Numbered from the stretch's first letter, positions 1 through 15,286 are shown. The stretch is DNA of 64,000 nucleotides from Lichenostomus cassidix (GCA_008360975.2 CM039188.1:28237944-28301943); one strand, 5' to 3'. Notes: generated by a model from the sequence alone, not told the origin. Program-made: numbers and translations.

Positions 1-3000
1 TCACACCATCAGGCATTTTACAAGACTATTTGCTACTACATCGATGTGTTAATACAATTACATCCATTTGCACATGTGAACCAAGGTAAATAATGGTGTG
101 CTGAGTATGGTGAGTTATGAATATACAGTGTTTTAAAGAAAGGAAGAAAATAAATGGTGTGAAACTGCATTTGCAGCCTTCACAGGAAATAGAGCACCAT
201 TCACACAAAAGCAACAGCAGTTAAGAAAATTTGTGAGCTGCCATGAGGTTCAACACAAGCAGGAACTGACAAGGAACTCTTTTAACACCAAAAGTATTTA
301 GGATCATCTTAAAAATGTTGGGTTGCTGAGTATGTAAAATACTTCATTGTTTCAGTTGTTTTTTAGAAGTTCTTTGGTTTCAGATAGGGAAGAACTGCAC
401 TGTTTGATCCTTTTAGAACACAGCGGTGGGAGGAGGTGCTGAGACTCTGTCCTGCAAGGGAGGAGAAAAATCCCTTGACTTTCATGCTGATATTTTATAG
501 TTGCTGCAGATGCTTCACCCCATTTTTTGTACCTTTTCCCTTTTGCCCCTCTCTGCTCTGGGTCTTCCCCTTCCGCAGACTATTTACCATCAAATTATCA
601 CAATTTCCATTTCTGTTGAGATTTGAAATTTTTCTCATGTTGTCTCACATTTCCACTGCTTTGCACTGTTAGGTCCTGATTAATCCTGCCAGCCTCTGCA
701 TGCATCTTTCCACTCTAACATGTTCACTTTGTCCTGTGAACAGCAACACTGTGAAACAGCAAGGGTAACAATAGAGTTGTGGCATGAGACGTTACCAAAC
801 AGCCTTAGAGATTACTGAAGTTTGTAAGGCTGTTCTTCACCCCATCATCTCCCCATCCCCTTTGTTTCATATGGGCAAGAATTTTGCCTGAATTCTCTTC
901 TCAATAAACTCATTCAAGTGAAGCATACCTGTTAAAGTAGAAGGAGAAGGGAGACCCATTGGATGCGTTATTGAACAAAATGTTGAGTTAGCTGTGGTGG
1001 CTCTGTGTGGCAGAATGGAACAGGTCCATCATGCCAGATGAAGACCAGTGATCAACAGCAAGATGACATTGACAAACATTTACTGGCAGGAGGGTAGGCA
1101 ATACTAAGAAAGCTGGGACTGTTGCTTTTCCAGCAGCAGTGATGTCTCAAATCCTCTTGGTTATTGAGAAGGTCAAGCTAGACTAGTGTCAGGTTCATCT
1201 GATTTCTCTAAATTCGGGATTTGCCTTCTGTTGGCTTCATGCCCAGATACATTAAGGAACATAGTTTTGGTTTCCTTCCGTGGTTATCTGCCTCTGGTGA
1301 TGGATAAAAAGGCCATGTGGCCATTCTGATATCATTACATTTACCAGCTGCCATCATTGAGGGAGACTGCAGAGTATTGAAGAGGAAAGGCTGTCTCTCT
1401 TCATAACCAAGCACTTTAACTTGTAATGTGTCTGGCTTTTACTGGCAGAGAAAACAGATCAGGGCATGATCCTGACATCATTTGTATGGAAAAATGTCCT
1501 GCCAACATCTATCTGTCTCCATGCACTATCTGAGAATGCTGAACACTTCATGTGATACATGTGATCTATGTAGTCCATTTGCAGAAGAATGCTTGGATAT
1601 TTGAGGCAGTTTATGTTTCATTTAGCTCTCACACAAGATTTTAGAGGATTAGGTCTGTGCATTTCTCCCCCATTTGCGTGTGTACATTCAGTTATTTTGA
1701 TCCCTTCAAGGCTGTGAAGAGTTCTCCAACATTCTGTAGTTTTCCAACTTGTCATAGTTTGTTTCAAAGACAGAAGAAATGAGACTATATATCTCCTTTT
1801 ATGCTTTGTTTACAGTAATACCTTCACTGGGTCTTGTAAAGCAAGAAATTGATTTGTAAACAATTGCTAAGGAAAAGAAAAGAACATTATAATTAAGTCA
1901 AGATTATATTTACTACCGGATGACTTCAGCCACAGCACCCTGCATGATTACATCACATGCTCTGTGTGCCATCTGAACAGATTTAGCCTGTAAATAACTC
2001 CCACTGTCAATCACTAATTAAAACATTACAATTCAAAGCATCCTAGAGAATTTCCACAACTCCTTTGGTAAATAGATGAAATCATGAGACACACTTAATG
2101 TTTGTCACTTACATGTTTACATTTTCAAAGTATTACAGCTGTACTTTCTCTGAGCTTAGAGGTGTATGTGACCTTACCAGCCATAAGTGATAGTGAGTAG
2201 AGGTTCTAATTATGTTTGCATTTCCCCACAAAAATAATGAAAAAGGAATCAATACTGGTAAAACTACTTGGCAACCTTCTCCCAATGGGGTGCAACAGGA
2301 GAGAAAACAACCTTTTGTCATCCATGACTAAGAGATAAATACCTTTGTTCTCACTAACCCTGTCCTTCAAGCAGTTGGCAAGGCCACAATGTCCTGGTTT
2401 ATTATCCAATATGAATTTCTCACCAGACAATTCTGATAGATTACCATACAACTTTTACCTGCAGAGCTCTAAAGGACCAACTTAATACTATGTGCACATT
2501 TCCAAACTGACATACATCTCTAACAGCCTCTGATGTACCACTTCTCTGCTTTATAATTTATGCAGTAAAGGATGTGCAATTGTAGTAGAAGGGTTTTCTG
2601 TTAGCTCCCATCCACTCTTCATCACAGACCATGCAATAAAATATTTTGTCAACTGCTTTTTCAGAGCAATTTTCATTCCATTCCTTAATAATGACAGGGC
2701 CCCTTAAATAAGAAGCATTGCTGAGTGACTTCATTGCGTATTTTGAACTGTTAAAAAAGGACTGTCATTCTTTGATTTTAACCCACAGTGGCATGGGATT
2801 ATGCAGGAGTTTCAGATTATTTCTATTGACTATACTTGCTAAGCTCTAGTGGTGACAGAGTATAGAGTAAGAGCACCCAGCATAGCTACAAAATCCCTAT
2901 TACTCCTTGACCATGTTGTGTTGGATTTGCAGCACAAGGCAGGCATGCTAGGAAGGAGAATATTGCCCACATATTACTTCAGTTTCTGGTGCTTTTGTAG

Positions 3001-6000
3001 GGATGTTTCTCTAGTTCTTTTAGCTTGCAAAGACATGGAGCATTTATAGACAGTGCACTCAGGGTTGTCCAACACAAACACGACAGGATTCTTGGAAAAA
3101 GAATACAACTAAAAGAAGTAATGTGTATATTTCCTCTTTACCAATAACTCTGTCTTAGAAATCTGCCCTTTGAAGGGCCACAGTAGAGCTTCCTGAGTGA
3201 GACCACAAGTATGTGTTATGTTGATATTTGGGCACATTGAGACTGTGGCTGTTGGTATAGAGGCAGGATCTGTGTTTCTGTCCAGGCAGTCACATTTGTA
3301 CCCTGAAGCCACTGATCACTGTTTGGTGTAAGAACACCTCAGATGTCTCAGGGTATCAGCCTAAAAAGGAAATTACTTTACATACTTCACACTCACATAA
3401 GAGAAAGGGAGCTCTGTTCTAAATTTCTGACAATGCTCTTAAATTTAGACCAGTATTATTTTTTATTACTTTTGTGCCAAAATTCTTCACAAAGAACTAT
3501 AGGTTTAAATTTTCCTTTAAAGATATTTATTCTGGAAATCTCTTAAGAGGTTGCTGATTAACAATACACTATCCTCTTAATAATTTGATTTAAAGTATAA
3601 CTTGAAATTATCTGGAAACAACCTTCAGCTCTTTCTTCCTTTACATAGTTATTAAGACAAGCAGACAATTGTTCTTTGTGCTTTTAAAGAGTTGCTGATG
3701 AAAAAATAACAGTGATCACTTTTTAATTTATACACAGAGCAATAGTGCAAGAGATATCAAACTTCAGGGGCCAGATTCAGTTACCAACTGAAGTTTACTT
3801 AGCACTGATGTACGAGCAGTGCAAAAACACTTTGATGAGCTTCACAGCTGTCTTGGGAGATAGGATCTAAAGAAATCTGAACCAGCCAGCTTGATCTCTG
3901 AACCTATTGAAGTGAGAAGAGGAACTGAAAAAAATTCCTGTGTCTGTCAAAAAGTATTTTTCTTGTTTAGAGTGCTGTCTGTCCTTCAAGAGCTTGTCCT
4001 TTCAGATGGTCTGTTTTGCTGCTTCTTGAACGGCAAATGTTTGGATTCTTAGGCTAAGAAGCACTTGTGGAAACCCTCTGAAATCATATTGATTCACTGA
4101 GGATTTAGATGTGTCTTTCAGTGGATAAAGAGGAAGCAACTCATAGTATGAAGCAATGGAGAAGGTGATAGAAAGATGCAGTTGGCACTCTGTAGGTAGA
4201 TATAATGATCCATGGTCTGTATTTATCCTGCCTGTCTTTAGAAGCATAACTGAATCATCCAAGTCAGGAGCCTAATGCAGAGTCTCCTTTTATAGTCAAT
4301 GGAGAGACACTGACGCCTCCAGAGAACAACTCTAATTGTACCCTGGATCCTTCCCTCTCTTATTGCAGACTGTCAGGGAAATAATGATAATGTAGGCTCT
4401 TCAGACAAGACTTCAGTTCACTACCTAATGTTGGGTGAGATGTATTAGGATGCAAGAGCCCAAATCCTGTGTGGTGCCAGTGTGCTGGGCATTCAGTGTC
4501 TTCCTCATCCCAGATTTGCTTTGCAGCAAACTGCAGGGAAGTCAGTCCTAGGCAAACAGCTAAAATTTGCTGTTACACTTAAACAGAATTTGCAGTCATT
4601 ATGTATCATGTCCTCATTGTCTATTTCTGTCCCAGAATTGTTTGCATGTCAGCATTTCTGAAAACATCATGTTTAGTTTATTGTTTCTGAAAGGCATCGT
4701 TGGCTCTTAGTGTCATGGCAAAGGAGGAGAGAGAACTAGGCTTGTCTGTTACTGATTAGCCCTACAAAAATAGGAGGGAAGAAAGTGAAATAAAATAGTT
4801 TTCTCCAGCTATATGTATATTTTTTGAAAGCAATTGCTAGAATGAGTAATTGTCCCAAGGACATGCAGAAGAATAAGGTCTTTGAGTAGATGTAGACTGG
4901 AATGCCAGAAAACTTTCTGCCCTGTAACTTTAAGAAGTAACAATAACAGTAGTGCTTCTTGCTCATTAAGATTTCTTTCATTTCAGGATTATGGGTTTTC
5001 TTAAAGGTTGATGCTGAGCAACCTGCCAAAGGTCACTGAAAGCTTCATGACTAGAACTTTTCATGTCAGGATGTCTGATTCACAAATCCCTGCTCTAAAT
5101 AATCAAAGTCATAGCTACTCCAGTTTTACCCCTTTTGGAAAGATCTTATTGGATTTATTGGATATATTGGGACTATCTAAAAATGAAAGTCTGTTATGCT
5201 AAGAAATAAGTATGCTATTTTAGGCACTGGTTTGGGAATCCAAAATAGTCATTCTTTTCTACTCCATTTGTTTCTCTTGATCTCTTCTTTCAATTATCTC
5301 CTCATATGGCCTCCCAGTTTTTTCATGGTCCTGCTTATCACTCAGTGATCAATCCTCTTTCATATTGCTTTTGACTGATGGCCAACAAAAGGTATTTTCA
5401 TTGATGTGAGAAAAAACCTTGCCAGACAACAAAGAGCATAATGAAAGCTAGTTCCTAATGTATAACTATTAACACTTTCCCCATGTTTTCTTCCACGGAG
5501 CAGCTGCTCAGCCAGCTGGTTACTTTCCCCCTCTGAGTAATGAGTTAAGCTCATGGTTTGAAAATATACTGTCTTTTTGGCTAGCAAGAGCCAACTTAGG
5601 TTGAGCTGATCTGACACCATGACCTGTCTCTGCCCACTGCTCCTCTCCATGTGAGTGATTCCCCTTAGTTCTCACCTGTCCTAGCAGCTCTGCCTTGCTC
5701 CATGCCACAAACTGCTTTCCCTGGCTGTGCTCTGCAGCAGCTCCTTGCTCTGTTAGCATCTCCTGTGGGCTGTTCCTGGTTCTGGTAGCTGCGTTACGAA
5801 AACAACTTGAGTGTAGAGTTCTGGTACTCCTGTCCTTGGAACAGAGGTTGTGCACTATTTTGGACTAAACTCAGCATTTTAGCTCACAGGAGACTTTTAG
5901 GCAACTTCTTTTGTTTCATATTCCTCACAGGGAAGTCTTACACAAAGCTTCATGCTTGTTTTTAGAAGTTGTAACCTGGATTGTAGTTCTGGAAGCTATT

Positions 6001-9000
6001 GCCTAGGCTGGGGTAACCCTTCAGGCACATTCAGACAGAGCTGCTTGGCTCCAACTCCTGTATACTGTTACAGCTATAAACTTCTTTTATGTTACGCTAT
6101 GGTTCCCTTTTAACAGAAATGTCTTTCAAATGTGAAAACATGCAAACCAAACACATTTCAGGTCTGTCCATTGGTCTTTCACCTTTCCACTCCCTTTGTT
6201 TTGAAAGCTCTTGACTTGATTTTCTCCTGCCTTTCGGATTTTTTTAGATGAACGTGTATTGAGGGATGGAGAAAATTACTTTTATTTTTGGCTTCAGTAA
6301 CATATAAAACATTTTGACCTTCAGATGGTTCCCGTCCCAAATAAAGAGAAAAAGTTGTGGGGGAGGGAAATAACAAAATGAAACTTTTTTTTTTTGTATT
6401 ATTATTTTCCTTCTCCCTCCAACAAAAAGTAACTTCAAACAATCAAAATGTGTTTTGCTTATTGTTTCTGCTCACTTACCTCCTCAGGTTTTCAAAGTGC
6501 ACAAGGTGTTAGGAAAGAACGAAAGAAAGAAGTTCAGGATGAGGGGATGCTGTAGCCCAGGAGCCATCACATTAGAAGAAAAACAAGAAAGAAAGCAGTT
6601 TTTATTGAAAATTTCAGTTTGGGAAGAATTGATATTTTGTTTAAAAAGGTGCTCATCAGGAAAGTCCCCAGACACTTCTGCCCTTCATTCTGCTCATGAC
6701 TCTCACTCCTGGAATCATTTAAGTGTCTCTTCTTTTCTCTCAACAGCTCAAGGTTATTCCTTGCTGAAAAGGAATTTCATAAGTCTGATCCTTCTTGCCC
6801 ATATATTCTAGGTTTTTTTTGCATTACCAGTCTGCCATGGGAGTCTGGACTCACTGTCCATTTACAAACAGCTTCTCACTGCTGTTATCCATTACCGCCT
6901 TTGGTGTGTCTGTAAGGTCATCACCCTCTCACCCTTTGAAACCCTAACAGGGTCTAAATCAGCCAAGTCCTGTGTGTGTCTCCACTTGCTATCAGGTCTT
7001 CAAATGCTGTTTTTCTGTTGCTGGGGTGCCAGAGAAGCGTAACAGAGAGTTACTAGATGTAGGAGGAAACACAAGATAATAAATAATTATTTGAGGAATT
7101 AATAAAATCTCAAGTTCACATGGTCACAGCAGAGTTTGAGCATTGTTAACATACAAGAGGTTTCTAACAATTAGGATATTGTTTTATCTCTTCTAAAGAG
7201 CTGTAGAGATCCTGTATGTAAGTGCACACGAGGAAGAAACTGGGCCAGACATTGACCATGCTCAGGTGTTTGTTTTCCTGGGAACTTCAAAGCATAAGCT
7301 TAAGTGATGGAAACAACCATAGAGGAAAATGAAGTGGAGATTTGCTTGAGCAAAAAATCAAGAGCTTTTCAGCTTGCCTTTGCTTCAATGCTTACTGTGC
7401 CTGGGACAATGTTCTTACCATCCTCTTGAGCTGTGGGAGACCTGGGACATTCTTTTAGAAAACTCTGATTATGTCAAAGCAAACAGCCCAGATGGGGGGA
7501 GCCAGACCTAGACTAGAGCTGGCCACAGCCATTTCTGACCCAGCAGCTGCATCTGGAAAAATGATGTGACAGGGCAAATATGGGACAAGAAAGGGAGACC
7601 TGGGGAAAATGTCTTAGCCTCAGAAGGAGCAAAATCACTATTCTAACTAGTGCTATGGACAGCAGCAACCAAAATTGTCTATATGCCCTAAGTAAGAAAA
7701 TATTTCTTTATTTCTGAACATTACCATTGGTCAGAGTCCGACAGATTTGATTAATTGCATTGTTAATTCATCATGCTGCAGCTAAGTGCCAGGTATGATT
7801 CCTGAGAACTGGAGAAAAAACTCATGAACAGCAACCCAGCAGCATAACTGCAAAAGAAATAATCTACCTGTCAGCCTGGAGAAGTTTCATGCAGAGCACA
7901 GCAGCATCTTTCTATGCTGATGCAGAGCACATTTTCTGTGTCTTGTACAGAAGGAACATGCACAAGTGTGGTTATTTATAGCTTCTCCACCTACACTTAG
8001 CTTTGAAATTTTGTCTAAAAGAAGTTCAGCATTTAAAGAATACAACAAGGTTTTTAACTTGAAGATATATTTTTTCTTAATTTCCTTAAAAACAATATTC
8101 TGGGAACATTAGTAACAATCCAGGCATTAAGGAAGAAACATTAGTTCTTCATTTGTCTGTCTATTGTTCTCTTACTTGGAATGTTTTTAGAGAGGCAGTT
8201 GCCAAATTTTATGAAGTAAAATATTTAATCAAGAAAATGAAAGATAAGTGGGGTGCATTTGATGAATGTGAACTTTACCAAAGGAAAGCAATGTTAAAAG
8301 TTGAAAGAAGTTCCTTCTTAGGGTAAGAGAGGCATGTGCATATTCCCACTCCCTTTTGGGGAGCTTGCATCCCAGATGATGGTATTTAGTGAAGGGGCAG
8401 GCTGGGGTTGGGTGACCTCAGGCAATTCAAAGGGACAAGTCCTGCACTCAAAATGCCCAGCCTACACCCAGCCAGCTCTGCCAGAGCTCAGAATTGAACA
8501 TGCTGTTTCCAAGAGAGACATAACTAAATCCTGCATCTCACTAATTACTAGAGCTGGGATCAACTCTTTTCTTTACAAGAAGGTGGATGGGACCAGAACA
8601 CGTGGTATTCTCACTCTTCTCCAAACTGGTATCATTTTCAACCCATCATGATACTTTTATAGACGTGAGGAACTGTACAAGTACATAAAAGCCATCTGCA
8701 GAAAGCAGACATGAGGTTATTTTTGCCAAATAAGCCTGTGAAAAGGTAAGGAGTTCAGGTGGAACAGCTCTGTGGGAGGAGTGTGTCCCTCATCATTGCC
8801 CATGGAGGGTGACATATCTGGGAGCAGACAATTAATTGTGACTGTTGTCCAGGTCTGTGGGTCTACAATAGTGTGAAAGCTCTTGGAGGTGGGTGGGGAA
8901 TGGCAGAGCAATGCTGCAAGTCACCCTGCATTCCTGAGCCTCTGCTGGAAAAGTTGTGAACAGTCTCATTGGTGTGCAGGCCATTGCTATGGGAGATATT

Positions 9001-12000
9001 TAGGATGTCTTCACTCAGTCATCCTGTTAACTCTGCAGCCCTTTCATAACCAGTTTGCATATTTTTGCAACAGAAACTTCTCAGAAGGGGGTAGCTGGGG
9101 GAGTTGTTATTCTGCAGTGTTTTCCACTGCAGAAGCTGTTGATGACCAAGGATCCTGATGCAGGGACTGTCTTCTCTGGATAAACTCCTACAGACGCGTT
9201 TCCAGATGGGCTTGTAGGATGCTAGAAGCAGTGAGAAGTGTGAAAAAGACTATATACATGTATTTTTGTATATTTAGGTCTTTCCTGATGCTCCTCTGGA
9301 CCCACATGTCTCAGTAGTTGGATAATTTACTCAGATGTGTTCAGCAGTGTCAGCTGTGCTTTGTAAAGGCTGCCTGCACTGCAAAGAACAGAACATGGAT
9401 GTTCTGTTTTTCACCAACTAGTGGGGGCTTAAACTACAGAGGTTAGGTTTTTGTTGTTAAAATGAGAAATTTCAATCAATGTGTAGAGGTGAAACTTCCA
9501 CATAATGTCCAGGAAGCTCATAAAAACACCTACAGTCAGACTTCATAGGGACTTCTTTTTTTTGGTTGAATGTAGACCAGGGAATAAAGGAAATTTTAAA
9601 AAAATGTTTTAATTGGCTCTGCATTTTATTCCCCTCATTAATTTAGTTGCAGTATGCAGCAAAATACTGATAGGTCTGTAAGGTTGTTTTTCCCTCCAAG
9701 GGTAAATGGGACTGTATGTTTTTTCTTTTGAAAAGACCTCTTTAATTATGTGGTGGTATTTGGAATAGCTACAATTAGAGAGCAAAAGCAGGGAGTGATT
9801 AAAAACTCCTACTTAATAGCAGCTGCATTAGTTCCCTGGCTTTTGAAAGAGACCCAGGCACAGCTGAGTCCAAACATATCACACAGAGGAGCTGTGGTGA
9901 AAAGGAAAGGCAAAATGGTGGTCAAGATTATTTGACTGACTTTAGGGAGCACAGTCTGTTGTAGTGTTTCAAGAGAGCTCCTCCTTGAGAAAGGATTGAA
10001 GAAGGATCAAAATTCATCCTTCTTGTCCAGTCTTCAGGCTATGTTAATGAGTGTAGCTCTGTTCACTCAATTTCACCTTCAATCAATCAAACAAACAAAC
10101 CCAAAAATCCCCCTGAAATCTCAGATTGCTTGTCTGGTGATCGTGGGATACACCATGTCTCAAGACAGTTTGAAAGAAGGGACTTACTACTTACTGTCTG
10201 AGCCGAATTAAATACCGAAGAACTTGGTAGGCTGGCTATATAATTTTCTAAAGATGAATTAGTCATTGCTATATGGACAGATCAAGGTATGGTATTTCAG
10301 GATTTATAGGTATATACTTAGTAATTAGGCATTTGTACCAGAGTGGTTTTGGAGCAGCTTACACCTGATTTTAAAGCTGTGCCTTTCAATGGATTGCCTG
10401 TTCTCTTTTGTACAGCTGCCATCACATTGCTTATTATTTATAACATTTCGGTATGTTCCTTTAGTGGAAAAGGTTCCTAGAATTCCCAACCAAATTTGGA
10501 GCCACATATTGCTAGAGGCTGCAAAAAATCAAAGTGGAAGGCAGTTCTCTTCCCACTTTTGCTGTCAGCCTTGCTTTTTTCAACTGTAAATGTGATTAAT
10601 GTCATTTTAGAAAAGCGAATGGAGGCAGGGATGTTGAGTCATTTTCTGAACTGCATTGCTGGGCATTGAACCAAATCACTCCAATTCCAGTCTACTTTTG
10701 ATATGAAATCTTTGTTTCTTTTTGCTTATTTTTTAAAACTCTTGCATGATTTGACATATTTAACCAAAGGCAGTGAACAGAGCAAGGCCCTGTTTCCTCC
10801 CATCACTGCTGAGCTGCATCAGCACGGCTGTATCTGTTCATGGGGACTGCACTTATCTGCTTCAACCTGTGCAGTTTGGGACATGCTGTCCTGACAGCTA
10901 CACATATTCACAAGTTCCTTCATGGGAAATAGAACATGGTGTTGAAATGTGTGTCCAGATACTCAGATGCTGCTGGATGCACAACTAGATCCTGTCTTTT
11001 AACTTGACAATCATGGGGTCTTTGATCCACATTTGCTGAAGACAGTTGAAACTTTGCTGTGGCTTTTGGTGGGAATGAGACCTGAGTTTGAGTCAGATGT
11101 AGATGCCTGTGGAAACAAAAATAATTTAATGGGAGCCAAAGTTGATGTTTCTAGTTTAAACATGAGGTGTGATTCCCGTCTTTAAAATATTTTGTTAAAA
11201 TACTTTATTGTGCCACCAACATAAATTTATAACGAAGAAAGAAGTGAAAAAGGGAGCTCAGTTTTTATTGGGAGGTAAAAACCACAGATGAGAATGAGTG
11301 AGTTTTGTTTTGGGTTCTATTATAAACCATTAATAATAGCAGGAAAAGCCAGAGGATAAGTTCCTTTGTATTTCAGTGTATTTTCTCAGCTAGACCTTTA
11401 CTTGACATTACCCTGCTGTGACAGGGCCAGGGATAATAGGGAAAAGGAATCTATTTTCAGCAATGATTTGGAATACAAAAAGAAACTGATTTAAATCAGA
11501 CTTTGTGTGTATTTTATTCATTACAGAGGATTAGTATTTCTTAAGTCTCCTTGAGCTGTTGTGGGTTTGGGGGGATTTTTTGTTTTGTTTTTCTGCTGAT
11601 TCTCAGTGTTTGTTCTGTCTTTGCTGGTGCTGTTGCTGACACCAAGTTTTCCTGGAGGGCCTGGTAGCAGGCCTGAGGTTGGGCTGGCCATGCCATCCTG
11701 CACAGAACAGCATTATCTGCTGCAGGGAATTCCAATGGATAGAAGTTGACAATCCCACCCTGGCTGCAGCCTTTACTCATAGTCAGTGGTCCCCCTGGCA
11801 AATGGGCAAAGTATCTCTTAAAGGCCCTTTTGCCTCCCAATAAGGGAGTGGTTTGTGGGTAACCTGAGTGCACATCTTTGAACTGTGTTGCTCATAAATG
11901 CACATATACTGTGTGGCTTCTAGGTCTACTAGAGGAAAATTAAGTACCTTCTGCCAAGAGATTCTGTCTTTTATTTGCAAAATTTAGTACATCCTGTAAG

Positions 12001-12900
12001 TGTTCCTAACTAGGCTTGTACAGTTTTGAAGGGCTTTGACAGAAAAGATTGGATTTTGTTGCTGTGCAGTGTAACAAAACATTTACAATAAGCTTCGGAT
12101 GTCAATTACAATCTGAAACACGAACCTTTTAACTGCATTTCTTGGTTACAAAAAGCAGACTTGGCAAACTCAGAGCTTCTGGAATAGGAGTTTCAGACAT
12201 GCAGGGCCTTGGAGTTATTGAGTATTCATAATAGCAGCTACAGAAAATGTAAAGATAAGGTTTGATTCTTGTGAGTTTGAAGGGCCATAGGAATTCCTAG
12301 TGTCACATGAGAATTTAGTTAGCCCATAGTATCTCAAGAGCAAGCAAGAAAGCACGTATACTGGCAGCTTGATACTACTTGGTTTCATTTCCCTACAACA
12401 TTTTAAAAGCTTTATCCATGTGTTTAAAATTAGGCAATGCTTATGCACCTATTTGGAATGGGGCCTCATTTAAAGCTGAATAAATGAGGTGGAATTGCTC
12501 TGGAATTTATTACAACTCTGTTACTGAAGAGTTAAACTCACCCTTTGAGTCATACCAGGTTTGTACTGTTTTGAGATCAAGATCTAGCTCTTAACTACTT
12601 GAAGTGTAAAATGGTATAATTTGTTTTCAGTTTTCAGAGCAACCTAGTTTTGAGTCACTATGGCAACAGCAGTGGGTCTTGGGTTAACAAAGATTAATGA
12701 TTCCCTTGGCCAAGGCTTCAATGGGTCACCTCACTCAGGAGCAGTGAAACTGTTCCACATGGCCTGGGTCAAATGCAGAAATCAGGGTGCCCTGTCACCG
12801 CTGGTACAGCATGCTGCGTCTTAATCACAGCTCACCCTTCTCATCTCTTCCTGTTGCATGAGGACTGGGCTCAGTGGCTGCTGTATGTGAGCAAGCCTCA

Positions 12901-13067
12901 GTGTTCAGGCTGCCTGGGAAAGTGGAGTCACCATCCCTGGAGGTGTTTAAAAGACATGTAGATGTCTTAGGGAGCTGGTTTAGACCTAGGGCTTGGCAGT
13001 GCTGGGTTAGCAATTGGAGTCAATGATCTTGAAGTTCCTTTCTGACTTTAATGATTCTGTGATTCTT
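12901..13067 (+). mobile_element. CR1 LINE, 5'-truncated 3' end
   Basis: The segment follows the well-known CR1 3' end in order: an AGGCTGCC-like block, GTGGAGTCACCATCCCTGGA, GGTGTTTAAAAGACATGTAG, a GGCTTGGCAGTGCTGGGTTA block, CAATGATCTTGAAGTTCCTT, and a terminal ATGATTCTGTGATTCT 8-mer repeat. CR1 is the dominant LINE of birds and other sauropsids. Copies are usually 5'-truncated, end in 8 bp repeats rather than poly(A), and lack target duplications. Several mismatches to the remembered consensus suggest an old copy. The left border is approximate, and I cannot assign a subfamily. Confidence 0.9.
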
Positions 13068-14169
13068 ACCCAAGTCATCCTCATTTCATCTTCATTCATT
13101 TCTGCTAAAAGAAATATAGTTTAAAAGATCTGAAAATACATAAGTTTTTCAACCAACTTCAACAGCAGATGTAATTTCTTAAAGTAATGGATTTACCACT
13201 CCTTTGACATTTTGTATTCATGTAAAATGTGTGCAGATCGTGAGGACTTGCTAGGAAGGAATTGGTTCCCAAGTAGATTCTGATTTAAATTGGATAAAGC
13301 TGTGAGATGTTTCTTATTTTTCACATTTTCTGATTAGGAAATATACCTTTCTGTAGAAAGAGACTTAATTTTCAAAGTGCTACATTGAAATGTCTGTCTG
13401 CCCTTTTGAAATAGAGTCCTATTGCTTTTTTTTAATTATTATTTAAAAATCAAATTAACTTTTTTAAAGTTTTTAAGAGACTTGACCTTAACTCCACTAA
13501 TGCAATCATCTTGCCATATTTCCATCATACAAATTAGCCCAGAGGAAGAGCAATTATTCCAGAACTTTGCTAAATTATTGCCTGATTGCTTCTTCAACCT
13601 TTTCCCTCTAAAACCATTCTTGCATCTCTTTCTTCCCATGTTTTCCTACGGTATCCCATACAAACTATCAGCATTCCCTGCAAGTGGACTCAAGTACATT
13701 TTTCCTGACCTCACCTGGGCAGGATTTGTTTTGCCAGTTTAGTTGTGCCTCAGGCTGTAGACTTCCTGTAGGCAGGAGTTCAATCCACAGCAAAAAAGGA
13801 GTGTGCAGAGAGCTCTGCAAGTGGCTCTCTTCACAGCACCAATGCTGTGCTCACATGAAACCTGCCTGAATTGCCACTGTTATTATTTTAACAGTTACAC
13901 AGATCATTCTACAGGGACAGTTATGGCTATTCTTCCTCCAGGTGGCATTTTGAATCTTGTGGTTATCCAGCCATATAATGACTGTAATAGCCAGCACAGT
14001 CAGCCTGCTGGAGCTGTACTGAGTTTTATTTCATTTTCTCAGTGACCTGAGTTTGCTGCTTATTTTGTTGGGTGTGTAATTGTGCCCCTGAGGAGATAAG
14101 GAGACAGGACATGCACATCATGATAGAAAATAATGTTACTGCCACTTTTCATTTTAAACTAGTGAAATA

Positions 14170-14247
14170 CAAAAAAACAAAACAAACAAACAACAACCAA
14201 AAAAACCCCAAAAAATCCAAAAACACCCACAAAACAAAAAACACAAG
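14170..14247 (+). repeat. A/C-rich low-complexity tract
   Basis: About 78 bp made almost only of A and C on the + strand, including AAAC-type units (AAACAAACAAAC) and CCCCAAAAAA blocks. It has no recognisable mobile-element body on its left, so it reads as simple-sequence expansion and decay rather than a retroposon tail. Confidence 0.85.
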
Positions 14248-15250
14248 ACATTAACATTTTTTTAGCAGAGAAATAGCAGAAACAGCTACCCTGATGAACT
14301 TTACAGTAGTGATTGGGTCAGTAAGGTGTGGGATGGGAATTTGCCATTGGTGAAGGTAAAACACCAGGACTATTATCCTCCAATCCTTCCAGAAACTGTC
14401 TGTGAGTTATGATGCTTCCTAGGTGATTCCAGGGATGGCTGCACCCATGATTGGAGATGTCTTGAAGTTTGAACCCAGCCATGTTATCATTGATGTTATC
14501 AAACATTTAAACAGTTATCAAACTGCAGGGTCAGGCAGGGCCAGGCTTTACTGGGCAGGAGCTGCAGAGCTGCAGGAGAGCCTGGCCCCTGTCTCAAGCA
14601 CCTTTCAAAGCAGTGCAAGTGCAGCAGTAAATGCACCCTAGAGAGCTGGCATGTAGTGGAGTTACAAAATACATTTTATGTTTCACAAAACACCTCAGAT
14701 GATGGATCTATCTGTAGCACAGTATTTTAATTCCAAAGAACTCATGACTTAGAGCCCTTTCCTAGTTAGATAAAAGGTACAGCTTGGCAATAAGGGACAA
14801 TTAGGAAATTTGAAGATTTAATTTGGAAAACACTCTTAACTGCACTTTTAATGGCATCTTCAAGCTGCTTAAGTTTTTAAGGGGTAATTAAATTATTTGA
14901 ACTAAGTCACTGTAACTTCTATGGCTACCTGTATCTCAGGATGTTAATTTTTGGCAGTAAAGTTACACACTCCATGCTCTCAGTTGAAATGTTAAATGTT
15001 TGTCTTGAATTATTACACAGTTGTTCTAGTTCTAAAGACATTTCCTTTCTTCAGGGTAAGGGAGAATTTCTCCAAATATGTTGAAATGTAGATGTTTACA
15101 AGTGCTGATGATTTCAGGTTTGACTGTGACCTTTCAGAGTTGTTCCTGCATTTGCCACAGGCTGACTGGTTAACATTTCTCATTGTTTGCACTGAGGAAT
15201 AAGAGCTTTGTGTCCATACAGGTTTATGTTCTTGCTGTAGCTTTATTCAC

Positions 15251-15286
15251 TCAGTTATTCCATACCTCAGTTATTCCGTATCTCAG
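15251..15286 (+). repeat. 16 bp tandem duplication (2.25 copies)
   Basis: The unit TCAGTTATTCCATACC at 15251-15266 is followed directly by TCAGTTATTCCGTATC at 15267-15282 and a partial TCAG. The copies differ at two positions. This is a small local duplication with no evident function. Confidence 0.85.
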
